From assembly GCA_029582155.1 (NCBI GenBank), contig CM055894.1:34939132-35003131 (forward strand): DNA of 64,000 nt. Reading direction: 5' to 3'. This DNA comes from Panopea generosa. Taxonomy: Eukaryota; Mollusca; Bivalvia; Adapedonta; Hiatellidae. Positions within the stretch are counted from its first letter, which is position 1. Every line of letters begins with the position of its first letter. The notes below the pieces were generated by a model. That model searched no databases, had not been told where the DNA came from, and saw only the letters and a list, made by a program, of their open reading frames with translations. A program made the translations under genes and the position numbers. Shown one piece after another: positions 11,685 to 22,568 of this stretch.

Positions 11685-11849
11685 ACTTTCGATTCCGTTG
11701 AAACCAACAATTCTTCTGTACATGCTGAAAAAAATGGCAAACCTGAAAGGTCCAGTCGACGTGAGCATTCTAATACTGATAAAATTGCGAACACAGTCTC
11801 GGGAAAACGTGCAGTAATTCAGGTCGATGCATCACATATTACGACATAA
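11685..11849 (+). CDS. Possible coding fragment, polar Ser/Asn-rich
   Basis: After an in-frame TAA at 11682 a frame stays open for 54 codons to TAA at 11847-11849. It has unusually protein-like composition for this AT-rich region (DSVETNNSSVHAEKNGKPE, then SSRREHSNTDKIANTVSG). It lacks Met and no acceptor precedes it, so it would have to be a broken exon. NTVSG recurs in the loop region of the transporter relic at 20 kb, a weak hint of common origin. It may equally be chance. Confidence 0.2.
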   Translation, partial: TFDSVETNNSSVHAEKNGKPERSSRREHSNTDKIANTVSGKRAVIQVDASHITT

Positions 11850-13062
11850 GTTTCAGAAATTTGCTATCTATTGTATTGTTTTTTGTATGCATGTATATAA
11901 TGTATGTCTTTAACATATGAACCTCTATTACTATATAATAAAAAGTTTTAAGGGACCAATGTTAATATTTATTAAAATTGCTATATGATACAAATATCAA
12001 AGTAAATATCCAAAATGTGTATGCATATCCTCAATTCTGTTTTGGAAACGGCCTTACAGCTGGTAAATTCTTGAAGGGCCATCCACATAGCACATATATG
12101 GTAGCCTTTTAAAAAAAAAACAAGTTTAATCTATTAATCTGTATATAAATAATATAAACATCATTGGAAAACAGGATAAAATAAGCAAATACACAATAAT
12201 AGTAATACAATATGGCGAAAATTAGGAGCCTAAAAGATAAGTTTGGCTATATTTATGAATTTAAACAAAAATGAGCTTAGTATAAAATATTAGCAGACAA
12301 TGGAAACCAGGGAGACGGGAAATATATTGAATGTCATGATCGGGAAATTGAAACAACTGGGGAAATATGTTTTTCAATTGTAAAATCCTATTTGATGAAA
12401 TTAAAATGAGCTAAAAAAGCCTATTTGAGGAATAACATGGAACATTTTTATTCCATTCAATAGCATTCTTCATGCTATTAATATTAATGCTTCCAATCGG
12501 CCTTTTTCTGGACTATGCTTTTTGGTACATAAATTATGCCCACTTTGAATATAAAATTGTATTTGTAGACTTCATATATTTCACTACATTGAACATTTTG
12601 CATTCTTGTTTCTTACGTATTTTAGAATAGTCGAGCGCATATGGCCTAAATTCATCAAATTTGAAATGGGGGCTCAGATTCAAAATGTCAAAAATGTTAA
12701 GATCAGAATGATATTAATAAAACAAGCAAATTACTGTATTTATTTGTGGGTTTTGCAAAAACTTTAATTTTAAGCCTGAGCCCATATTCCGGACTTAGAT
12801 GCTTGATGGATTTAGACCATGTCATTCTGACAGTTCTTGTTTCTTTTCAGTTGTGTTTAATGTTGACGGTGCACATATTGAGCTTAACTTACAGAAAACT
12901 GAAATATGTCAATACATTTCCAATGTAAAATGATTAAAGATGCAAAAGACGCTCATCCCAAATGCTCTAATAAAGTAAATGCTCATTATTAAATGCTAAA
13001 GTCAACTATATTATTCAATGTACATGTAACAACTGTTTGGGAAGCAATACTCTTAAAACAAC
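11850..13062. other. Gene-free stretch
   Basis: AT-rich sequence, no exon or repeat recognised. The 60-codon frame at 12746-12928 lacks support. Confidence 0.4.
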
Positions 13063-13242
13063 TATAGTCAAACCTGTCTTAATGAACCAGTCATAAGATG
13101 GGTAATAGTGACGTTTTAAGACAGTTTATTGCTTAATACAGATTACTTTACTCAGAAAGCATAAAGATGGGAAATAGCAATTGTGGCTGCTAAGAAAATC
13201 TGCTCAATACAGGTGACCGCTTACACAGATTTGACTGTATAT
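13063..13242. mobile_element. Palindromic MITE-like element (AGTCAAACCTGTCTTAA ends)
   Basis: It starts with ATAGTCAAACCTGTCTTAA and ends with CAGATTTGACTGTAT, which are reverse complements. Internal CAGTCATAAGATGGG and GGCTGCTAAGAAAATCTG parts also mirror each other. It is about 180 bp and non-coding. Related copies are at 13630-14012 and, as one end only, at 41550-41600. Confidence 0.65.
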
Positions 13243-13629
13243 GCAATTAATTCGACAACAACGGAATTTGGTGTATTTCTTAGACCTAATATAGATAAGT
13301 AAACTGTTGTTTATTGTATATATGTAGCATATATTTGTAATAAATTTCGACAAGGAATTATAGTTTTTTTATATTATGTTTTATTATTATTTCCCACTGA
13401 CAATATACTCTACTGCAGCAATTTGCAAGTCGTGTCTTGTTTTGAGTTTTTTCATCAAATATTTCATGTTTTTATTTTTTTACAAACTGCCTTGGCTAAT
13501 CACATGTGAACTATTAGGAACGATTTCTTCACATCATTTCTGGAAGATGCATATTCGCTGAAACCTTTTGTCTTCATCACCGGAGATGTGGTGTTGAAGT
13601 GACACATTAGTTCATGAAGTTTGTCAATT
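13243..13629. other. Gene-free spacer between two MITE copies
   Basis: No supported gene. The 61-codon hydrophobic frame at 13376-13561 arises from T-rich sequence. Confidence 0.4.
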
Positions 13630-14012
13630 GTAGTACCGTCAAACTTGTCTTAGCAGCCAGTCATGGGAAGGAACAGAAGTTGTCTTTTAAAACAGGTTGT
13701 TGCATGAATCGTGCTTATTTGCTTACGACATTGTCTCATAATCATTCGTCTTTCACCGTTGATTCAAGTGGGAAAGTTATTAATAACTTGTGGAGACGGG
13801 GTGTGCTCGAGTACTGGTTAACCTTTCAGGATCCCAAGAGATAGTGGTTAGGTTAACTGATCGTCTGTTGGCTCTCGATGGCATAAAAATGACGCTTAAT
13901 ATTCAATCAATCATGCTTTGAAAGCGAATAATTTGGAAATAACAAATATGGCTGCTTAAGACAAGTAGCTGATTAATAGAAATGACCACTTTTGATTGTA
14001 GTAAATTTGAGT
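13630..14012. mobile_element. Second MITE-like copy, split by a SINE
   Basis: The left part GTCAAACTTGTCTTAGCAGCCAGTCATGG and the right part ATGGCTGCTTAAGACAAGTAGC ... TTTTGATTGTAG match the two halves of 13063-13242. The intact neighbour acts as an empty-site reference. Confidence 0.6.
13721..13911 (+). mobile_element. SINE 3' part (GTTGGCTCTCGATGGCAT family) inside a MITE
   Basis: It shares TCTTTCACCGTTGATTCAAG, GTGTGCTCGAGTACTGGTTAA, CAGGATCCCA, GTTAGGT and CTCGATGGCATAAAAATGACGC with copies at 51113-51230, 55287-55500, 59257-59516 and 59889-60175. The tRNA head is missing. The 76-codon frame at 13614-13844 crosses MITE and SINE and is not a gene. Confidence 0.75.
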
Positions 14013-14329
14013 CTAACGTCAAAATGCATTTGATTTAAAGTCATAAAAAAACATGAGGAAATATTTGATACGATGCCAGGTGCAAGTTTAAGAAATGCTT
14101 AATATATAGCTTCAGACTTGGTCTGCGACACTAGGGTCGTTTCATGTGACAAATGTTTGCGATGCTTGGTGACATTTCATATTTACAATATATTATTTGG
14201 CATTGCTTAATAGAATAGTTTACACCTATTTATTTTACTTCGATCGCGAAACAAGTTATTACAACATATACAAGTCACGCTTGAAGTTTTCATGGGGAGA
14301 ACAAATACTAAACATATACAGAACATGTG
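14013..14329. other. Gene-free stretch
   Basis: No exon or repeat is recognised in this stretch. Confidence 0.4.
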
Positions 14330-14405
14330 TCTTGCTTAATGCCACCACACATGGTCCTCATGACCCTCAGATTTTGCGTTCGATGCTCTACAACTGGGCC
14401 AGAAT
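14330..14405 (-). mobile_element. tRNA-like SINE head
   Basis: On the minus strand, TGGCCCAGTTGTAGAGCAT matches a tRNA A box and GGGTCATGAGGACC a decayed B box. There is no matching acceptor stem, so it is not a tRNA gene. The 71-codon plus frame at 14197-14412 overlaps it. Confidence 0.45.
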
Positions 14406-14989
14406 ATGGTAGGCGACTTCCATTCTACGAATTTAAACTTACATTGAGCTATTAAGGGAACACTATAAAATTGAAAACTACATTCAATATATTCATTTCA
14501 ATGACCCAAAGGATTTAAGATCATGTCACTTCGAAATTGTGTCATCCATTTTCGTATTTTTCAAATCCAATATCATTAAATCAAATACGAATACTTAAAA
14601 TAAAATCTCTTTTGAAACCCCTACTTTCATGTATATGTTAATTAAACTGCATATGTGTATTTGTGGGTCTATTTTTCCCAATCGTATGCTATTTCTATTG
14701 TAAATTATACAAGGCGTCACCACAGGGACATAAATTGAACATTTAATAATATATGAATTAACAAATACAATCATTTATGATTAAATGTTCCTTTTTCTAA
14801 TAGAATGCTTCTTAGTAACTGATAATGTTTTTTTTCTTTAGATTTGCGTATTTAATTGGAGCCAAAAATTATAGTGGAGTGTCTTTAAAAAGAAATAAAT
14901 AAGCAGATTGACAAAGTGTATCGTTAACAAGTGTAGTCATACCAGATTTTGGATGGATTTTAATGGAAATTGTATTAAAATATAACATA
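14406..14989. other. Gene-free stretch
   Basis: AT-rich; nothing recognised. Confidence 0.4.
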
Positions 14990-16270
14990 AAACATGGAAA
15001 GAGAAAAAAACAAAACAATACGTATTAAGGGACATACACGGCAGAGATATATGAATCAAAGAAATAAGTATGCAGGAATAGAGATAATAGAAATAGAGTA
15101 GTAAAACAACTTCATTTGACAGAGATAACAGCCAGAACAGCATAATTATTGATGAGAGACAGGGCACAGACAAAAGTTAAACAATAAGCATTGACGGAAA
15201 CTTGAAATATATGACAGCAGTAAAACAATAAGTATTGATAAGCAAAAATAGAGTAATAAAAGATGCAAAACGAAATTGAGATAATTACATCTAGACAATA
15301 ATAATATAAGAACGAACACCAACCAAAACAATAATCATTGAGGATAAACAACGCAGAATTTAGAGTATACAAAACAATAGTTAAGTATGAACGACATACA
15401 AAACTGAGATAAGTGTTTGAAACCATTAGTTATCGAGTGTTTGAAAAGACATGATAAGTCCATAAAAACAATAAGTATTGAGGGACAAACAAAACAGAAA
15501 TACGAACATCAAAACAATTATCATTTAGGGACACAACATATAAGAGCAGGAAAACAATAAATGTTGAGGGACAGACAAGGCAGGCATACAAGCAAAACAC
15601 ATAGATATAAGCATCAGAATAATAAACGTTGATGATTAGATGGGACAGAGACAAGAGCATCAAGACAATAACTGTTAAAAATCAGACATTTATTGTTGCT
15701 GGATAGACACTACCTAGATAAGAGAAGTACAGCAATAACAATAAATGACAGACAGAACAGAGAACAGAGATCTGATCATTAAAACTATAATTATTTCGAA
15801 TACACAAACTATCGAAGGGCCGATAAGACAGAGATACAAGCAGTAAAACAGTAATCATCGAGAAACAATGCAGCTATAAAAGTAGTCAATTAATATTATT
15901 GAGATACACACTATATAGATACTGTACCAGAGGCTAAACATAGATGACTCGACCAGAGCAACAAATATTTAATTTTGGAAAACAGAAAAAAACACATATT
16001 ACAGCAGTAAATTAAATATAATTGAGAGACAAATTATAAAAAGGTAAGAGCAGTAAGCTATAACTATAAATGAACAAACAAGACGGACCATGTATCAGAG
16101 CAGCAAAGTAATTATGAGAGACAAATTAAAAAGAAAATAACATTAAAAGTATAACTTGTCCTGAGAGAGACAAGACGATATTTATCGAGCAAAACAATAA
16201 GTACTGAAGAAAGTACAATACAATGATAAGAGTAAATTAATTTTGAGAGAAAAATGGCGAACAGGGATTT
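14990..16270. repeat. Degenerate A-rich tandem repeat
   Basis: Irregular units of about 60-75 bp share AAAACAATAAGTATTGA, GGGACA.ACAA and ACAGAGATA. Divergence between units is high, so the array is old. The minus-strand frames here (rich in Y, C, L and F) are translations of the T-rich complement. Confidence 0.7.
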
Positions 16271-17059
16271 TTTATTTAAAAATGATTCATATTTTACATC
16301 GTTAATCATTTAAACAATTTGGTAGATCTCACGAAAATGTTCCAATGTTCTCATATGTACAACAAAATACGACTTCCTTATGCATTTTCAACAAAAATTA
16401 TGCCTATCCTATTTACACAGCCTTCATTTCTTGTGCACAAGACTCTTGCTACGATCACTTAGAGGGTGGGGTAATTTGTAAGTGAGACCTGAAAATACAT
16501 TCTGTTGGTCTCCAGCTGTGCTCTTTCGATTTAATTTTTACAAAATCATTCGCATATTGCCCGTTCAAGTACGTTAACGACACGAGTAATATGTTACTCT
16601 ACAGTACCGTGATCCTAAACCAATGGTCCAATTCCAATAAGGTTACCAAGTTAGGAGATGTAAGATGATATGTTCCTTTCTGAAAGAAAGCTTGGAACTT
16701 TTGCATATGACAATTTTAAGTATGTTCTTTCATTCAGAACATGAAGACACTGTAGCATATATGACCAAGGGCTGACAACTCACGAGGGTAGAATACAAGT
16801 ATACTAAAAAATAAAATTAACAATTCTATTTGTACATGAATTAAATTATGAATATACAATTATACAATATATACAAACTAAAGATAATTACTCATCAACA
16901 AAAAATACCGCTGGTTTAAAGATGTCCTATGATGGAATTAACACTTTTTTTAATCACAAGTTCTTTCTCCTACACGTTCCGTATATTTATATCGCGATAC
17001 AAACTGCTTACATTATATGAATGTTATAACTGTTATTAAAATACACTAATATTTTTGTA
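16271..17059. other. Gene-free stretch
   Basis: No supported feature. Confidence 0.4.
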
Positions 17060-17345
17060 TTTAAGATACTCTGCTACCGCGTCCGGATTATCGTAGATTT
17101 AGCGTCAATCGCCCCTCGTTGCGATGGCTACATAAACAGGGTTATCTTCCCTAGAACTCTGTACTGAGTTATCTGGCTTTACGTCGCGTCGTACCGAATA
17201 TACTTCGACTTTAAACCGATGCCAGGATCGTCAAGCCGTCCATATAACGATTATGTGGGTTGCTGTCCTTAAACTACCACCATCTGACTTTCTGTCAAGT
17301 CTGTACGACGCTAACGTAGCGGACACATATCTCGCGATCGTATAA
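17060..17345. other. GC-richer island, unclassified
   Basis: About 285 bp rich in CG dinucleotides (TACCGCGTCCGG, TTACGTCGCGTCGTACCG, ATCTCGCGATCG) in an otherwise AT-rich, CpG-poor region. No long frame is open on either strand and no repeat partner was found in this window. Confidence 0.4.
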
Positions 17346-17389
17346 AAACAGTTACAGTATTATATATATATAATCAGATTTACTAGGTA

Positions 17390-17630
17390 CTCAATAGCTA
17401 ATGGCATTGCGTCTATTATTTACCATCTATCAATGTCATGGCATTTTTATCAATATATGATAACAGTGCATGAAATTCTTACCATATAACAGTTTCATGG
17501 TAGATTTATCAATGTATGATAACAGCGAATTTAATTCTTACCATCTGACAGTTTCATGGTAGATTTATCTATATGTGATAACAGTTCATTCAATTCTTTC
17601 TATCTACTTTTTCATGGTAGTTTAAACAAC
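17390..17630. repeat. ~65-bp tandem repeat, 3-4 copies
   Basis: TTTCATGGTAGATTTATC, ATGTATGATAACAG and AATTCTTACCATCT recur at about 65-bp spacing; the outer copies are more diverged. Confidence 0.8.
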
Positions 17631-18159
17631 ATCTCATATATGACATTCCGACAATCCCAAAGTAGCTATCATATTTCTACATAATACCTCATTTATAATT
17701 TAAACAACTACCGACCAATTCTGTATTTATTCACTTTGTGAATATCAGAAAAAGCATTCACAAAATTAGTACAAATGCTTGAAGTTCATTGGATTAGCTA
17801 TTTTAGGCTGATAATAATGCAATGTATCTTATTCACATCAATAATCTTAAATCTGTATTTTTACGTTTTCATCAAAATGAATTGCAAACCGCTCAAACAG
17901 GTATTATTTCTTAAAAAAATTACGTCAATACATTGTTAATGGATCCGGCGTTGAAACAGTATTTAAATTATTAACGTAGAGATAGATTTGCATTTCGAAT
18001 ATAGAAATGTGACAAATCGTGAAAAATGAATATACTTTTACTATAGTATGGCAGTAAATATTGTGTTCGTTATAATACAATAAATATATTCATTCTGTCG
18101 AGGGTAGCAGTAATATTATCAACCTTCTGGGAAAAACTTTCTACCTCTGTTTAACCCCA
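17631..18159. other. Gene-free stretch
   Basis: AT-rich; nothing recognised. Confidence 0.4.
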
Positions 18160-18505
18160 GTTACAGTACAACAGATTGACATTGCGCCCGAGAGATAGTC
18201 TATAAAAGGATGGCATTGCACCCGAGTGATAGTCTACAAAAGGTTGACATTGCGCCCGAGTGATAGTCTACAAAAGGTTGACATTGCGCCCGAGTGATAG
18301 CCTACAACAGGTTGACATTGCGCCCAAGTGATTGTCTATAACAGGTTGACATTACGCCCGAGAGATAGTCTACAACAGTTTGACATTACGCCAGAGAGAC
18401 AGTCTACAACAGGTTGACATTGCGCCCGAGAGATGGTCTACAACAGGTTGAAATTGCGCCCGAGAGATAGTCTACAACAGGTTGACATTGCGCCCGAGAG
18501 AAGTC
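18160..18505. repeat. 34-bp minisatellite, ~10 copies
   Basis: The unit GGTTGACATTGCGCCCGAG plus AGATAGTCTACAACA recurs about ten times with few changes. It is GC-richer than its surroundings. Confidence 0.93.
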
Positions 18506-19704
18506 TTATTTTCAAAATGATATTCTGGAATTCTGGAAAAAAATAAAATAATTATTTTTATGTTTAACAAATTAAATCTTATCATTGATCAATACATATC
18601 TATTGTAATTAAACCAATTACTGCTGTCTTGACTGTAAAATGAATAATAGTTTCATTTTTACTTATTTAAATACATGTATATTGAGCAAATTATGTCAGC
18701 TCCCATGCGTGTCAGTCTGGCGGGGACATTGTATTTACACTGTCTCGTTTTATGATGTTACATTGCATAAAGAGCAAGGTTGAGTGAACCCATTAACCAA
18801 GTGTAAGGCCCCCAACTTTGCTACTGGCCGTTCAAAGGCAGTGGTCACTGTTGTAACTTGTTTCGTTATTTGTTGATTGTATTTACCCCCTCCCCCCCTA
18901 CCCGCAGTGTATTCGAAGAATGGTGAATTGACATAAAGTGTTATCATGTAGGGTAGTTTGTTCGGTCAATCCTTTCTGAAAGTGGCTATTTATATAATTA
19001 AATTTAAAGTTCTTGCTATTTATAGTTATAAAGTACAGTCATTGGATATTTGTCATCATCGGTCGCATTTTTCAGGAGTTACAGCTCTTGTTCGAATATT
19101 TTTTTGGTATAATAAAGGATTACAATCAATAACATCTTAAAACGTAATATATCTTAATAAGTTGAGGTCCGTAGCTGTATAATTATAACATACAGGTCAA
19201 GTTAGATATTTGTCAACGTTACACACATTTATAGTTATTTTCTTCTCTCGACTCAACTTTTGGCTAAGTTTACTAACATATAGCGGATATATATTTATCC
19301 TTGTGTCATATAATTGCTATATTTATTTAGTAAATTGAGCGAGTTCACGCAGTATTATCACAACATACATTATATGCATTATCATTAAATATATTTCCGA
19401 AAATATGATATTATATGCTCAATAATTTTTTTATAGTTTAACACATATGCCTAAAGCATCTTATTGCTTACGCATCATTTGCTTAATGGTTAAACACATA
19501 CATGTATATGTCAACAATATCTTAATATATATGCATTAACTAATCGACAGTTAAATGTCATTGCCAAATATACCACATCAAATACGCGTTGACGTTTCTA
19601 TACTTCAACATATTTACCTAACATGTCTTAGTTTAAACATTTTTTATATGAACACTGATAATAATCAAATTATATCTATTCTGATTTGTGAATGACGATT
19701 TGGA
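18506..19704. other. Gene-free stretch
   Basis: A GC-richer patch at 18700-18905 with a C-run has no identified partner. The remainder is AT-rich without supported exons. Confidence 0.35.
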
Positions 19705-20155
19705 TGAGCATTAACCATAATGGCGGTTGAAGTGATTATTCAACAAAATTACAGCAAAAGGCGAGCATTTGCATCTGGAATATCTACAGTGGAAAAAACA
19801 ACGGGGAGCATGGTGCAATCGATTTTACAAACTGTTATGGTTACGCAGTACTTACTGGCAGAGAAACTATTTTCTTGTTGCTGGATTAGTTTTCTTTTCA
19901 TTTTTGATAAGTTTTAGTTTTAAATTTTTTATCGAAAACTGAAAGAAGGAGCAAAGAATTTGACGTAGAAAACACAGTATCGGGTGACATTCAAAAGACA
20001 GAGAATGTGATAATGGATCTTCATCTAAGAGAGCAGATGTTGGAGATATAGTTAATACAGAAGATGTTTCTGCAGATGAATTGACTTTTAAAGCAAACAC
20101 CAAAGATTGTAAGGAAGTTATTCTTCTTCATGTTTACTTAACACATAATAAATAA
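19705..20155 (+). pseudogene. Monocarboxylate-transporter-like exon, decayed (TM5/6 and loop)
   Basis: The frame from 19708 reads ALTIMAVEVIIQQNYSKRRA then FASGIS, matching the SLC16/MCT segment of the form 'YF.KRRALANGIA' between TM4 and TM5. TVEKTTGSMVQSILQTV and a hydrophobic AEKLFSCCWISFLFIF follow, as expected for TM5-TM6. After the stop at 19915-19917 other frames carry a polar, loop-like continuation (RRSKEFDVENTVSGDIQKTE, then a frame shift near 20010 to SSSKRADVGDIVNTEDVSAD) ending at 20152. SLC16 proteins are 12-TM proton-linked carriers of lactate and other monocarboxylates. Breaks in frame and missing neighbours indicate a pseudogene. The family call rests on the KRRA.A.GI motif and on the partner exon at 22322. 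Confidence 0.5.
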
Positions 20156-20724
20156 TACTAATAGTCAAAATTAATGTTTTAATTCAAATATATCGGAAAG
20201 AATAATTCTGCTATGTTTTTTTTTTAGAAATCGAACGCCTTCATATTAATTTTTGTTTACATTTGTAATAATTATTAATTTATAAAAGCACTAGTGAGTT
20301 CATTCTTACACACGATATAATTTCTTTCATTTAATACCTTCAATAGCTGTATGTTTTTTTTCATCTTCTGATATAGGCTTTAGCAATCCTAATTACTTGG
20401 CAGATTTAAAGTATGTCATTTCCAAGAACATCCTTCTTCTGATCGAATAAGTACATGTTAATATCTAGACATACTTAAAGTCCATTGTAAAACATACAGC
20501 TTACAAAATGACACTAGAAATAATGTATTTATTACATAAGTATAGGAAAAAGCGAAAACACACATAAGAATGCTGGTTGGGTTAGGGAAAGAAACAATTA
20601 GTCACACGTAGATCGTGACATATAAGAACAAACGCGAAATTGAACTGCAACATATGTTATATAACAATTTTTTCAGCTATATTGCATGTACGCTTCTTTT
20701 CTTTGTGTTTGTTTTTTTTCCAAG
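20156..20724. other. Gene-free stretch between transporter pieces
   Basis: No convincing exon. A frame near 20377-20447 (FSNPNYLADL...) vaguely recalls the start of MCT TM7 but is too short to call. Confidence 0.3.
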
Positions 20725-20935
20725 GGGCTAAACGTCATTTCCACACACTTCAGGTTATAAACGGCATATCAAGTTTTATTGATGGTGGAAGACCTCAGAA
20801 TGAATCTGAGTAGAACCACCGTTCTCCCGCAAGTAACTGGCAAACTTTTTTATGTAAAACTTTTGGAGCAAGCGAAACTCGAACATACGGTGCTCTTGAG
20901 ACGACGCCATGGACCACTTGGTCACAGATGATCCA
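20725..20935 (-). mobile_element. tRNA-Ser/Leu-derived SINE
   Basis: The reverse complement of the family consensus is clear: GAAGACCTCAGAATGAATCTG, CGCAAGTAACTGGCAAAC, TTGGAGCAAGCG, and a tRNA head at 20895-20935. It is among the better preserved copies. Confidence 0.8.
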
Positions 20936-21074
20936 CGTACTCGGCTAATAAGGTTTTACTATTTACAACAATCATGGCCCTTTTTTGTTTGATTGAGATA
21001 AGCTTTACTTGATTGAAACTGTCAGTTATGATACTGCATTCATGTTCTAAACAACAGATACCCATTTACCTGTA

Positions 21075-21735
21075 TAAATATGTTGGTGGTGGCTTTAATC
21101 ACCTTCATTAATTGCTTGGTTTATATATACTTGTATATGCACATTTTAATGGGGTCTTAAATCACCTTCAGTAATTGTTTGGTTTATATATACTTGAATA
21201 TGCAAATTTTGGTGGGGTCATTAATCACCTTCAGTAATTGTTTGGTTTATATATACTTGTATATGCACATTTTGGTGGGGTCTTAAATCACCTTCAATAA
21301 TTGCTTGGTTTATATATACTTGTACATGTATATGCACATTTTGGTGGGGTCTTTAGTCAACTTCAGTAATTGCTTGGTTTATATATACTTGTATATGCAC
21401 ATTTTGGTGGGGTCAGTAATCACTTTCAGCAATTGCTTGGTTTATATATACTTGTATATGCACATTTTGGTTGGGTCTTTATTCAACTTCAGTCATTGCT
21501 TGGTTTATTATATAAACTTGTATATGCACATTTTGGTGGGATCATTAATCACCTTCAGTAATTGCTTGGTTTATTTATACTTGCATATGCACAGTTTGGT
21601 GGGATCATTAATCACCTCCAGTAAATGTTTGGTTTATATACAACTTTCATATGCACATATTGGTGGGATCATTAATCACTTTCAGTAATTACTCGGTTTA
21701 TATATACTTGCATATGCACATTTTGGTGTTTTTGT
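21075..21735. repeat. 62-bp minisatellite, ~10.5 copies
   Basis: The unit TTGCTTGGTTTATATATACT, TGTATATGCACATTTTGGTG, GGGTCATTAATCACCTTCAG recurs every ~62 bp. The 127- and 63-codon frames (repeating YIYLYMHILVGS) are translations of the array. Confidence 0.95.
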
Positions 21736-22321
21736 TTCACACAATTATTATGTATTTATAAAAACAGGCAAGCCACGAACAGACTGCTGGGTAGTATTAT
21801 CGTTTATATCAAGGGACTTCATTATACTTTGTTTCAAACGTCTGTGTTTGTCTGGCCATCTTCACACCGCTTAACATTATGGATTTTCACCTGACGAAGT
21901 ATGTATTTTACCCGCATCAATGTTGCAAAGTTGTATAGTAACACTTAATCTAAATTATTCTTTGTAATTATAAGAAGTTCGGTATAACCTTGTTAAAATA
22001 GCACTTGTAACAAAAAGATAAAATTTTACACGAACAAAAGTTTGATTAAACAATCATACACTATATGAAAACTAATGAAATTTTCCTCGATTCATTAAAA
22101 TCAGAAATCTACCGCAAAGTTTCCTTTCTTAATTGCGTTGTATAAAATATAGCTAGTTTTGGCCCAGTGTTTGTTAAGCATTTTACACGATTACGATTGT
22201 GCATCTTTTGATTGCTTAACTTTCTTGTTGGATATATAATTTCGTCTTATTTACTAACCTTATTTACTAATATGATATCTACGAAAATATACATTCTAAT
22301 TATTATTGATTTTACTTTCAG
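21736..22321. other. Gene-free stretch
   Basis: No supported feature up to the acceptor at 22320. Confidence 0.4.
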
Positions 22322-22568
22322 GTTGGATTGTTGATGTGACTGGTTCTTTCAAAGAGGTTTAATGGTAACTGGTTGTATGTTCCTATTAGGAGCTGTCATT
22401 GACGTGTTTATTACCATCACAGCTTGCTGTAGGAAGTCGGATGTTCGTGAAGACGTAGATAAACGTGGTCAGGGTGATGCACAAGATAACCCAAGTGAAA
22501 TTGAAATAATCAGTTCGGATGTTAATCGCGATGACGCTGTTAATGGCATATTCGTCACAAAATTGTAG
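22322..22568 (+). pseudogene. Monocarboxylate-transporter-like last exon (TM12 and tail), frameshifted
   Basis: After the acceptor TTTTACTTTCAG, phase 1 gives G-WIVDVTGSFKEV then TAA at 22360. The WxxDVTGSF/Y motif between TM11 and TM12 is a hallmark of SLC16/MCT proteins. The expected TM12 continues in another frame from 22362 (MVTGCMFLLGAVIDVFITIT, then CCRKSD) with a polar tail (EDVDKRGQGD ... IFVTKL) to TAA at 22566-22568, so one small indel at about 22358 separates the two halves. TM7-TM11 are not found between this exon and the piece at 19.7 kb. The gene is therefore read as decayed, although a non-coding indel in this assembly cannot be excluded. Confidence 0.6.

Noticed and set aside
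14937-15663. Cys/Leu/Tyr-rich minus-strand frames resembling membrane proteins
   Set aside because: They follow the degenerate A-rich tandem repeat; hydrophobicity comes from T-rich codons, and there are no splice sites or conserved motifs.
21305-21688. 127-codon frame with repeating YIYLYMHILVGS
   Set aside because: In-phase reading of a 62-bp minisatellite.
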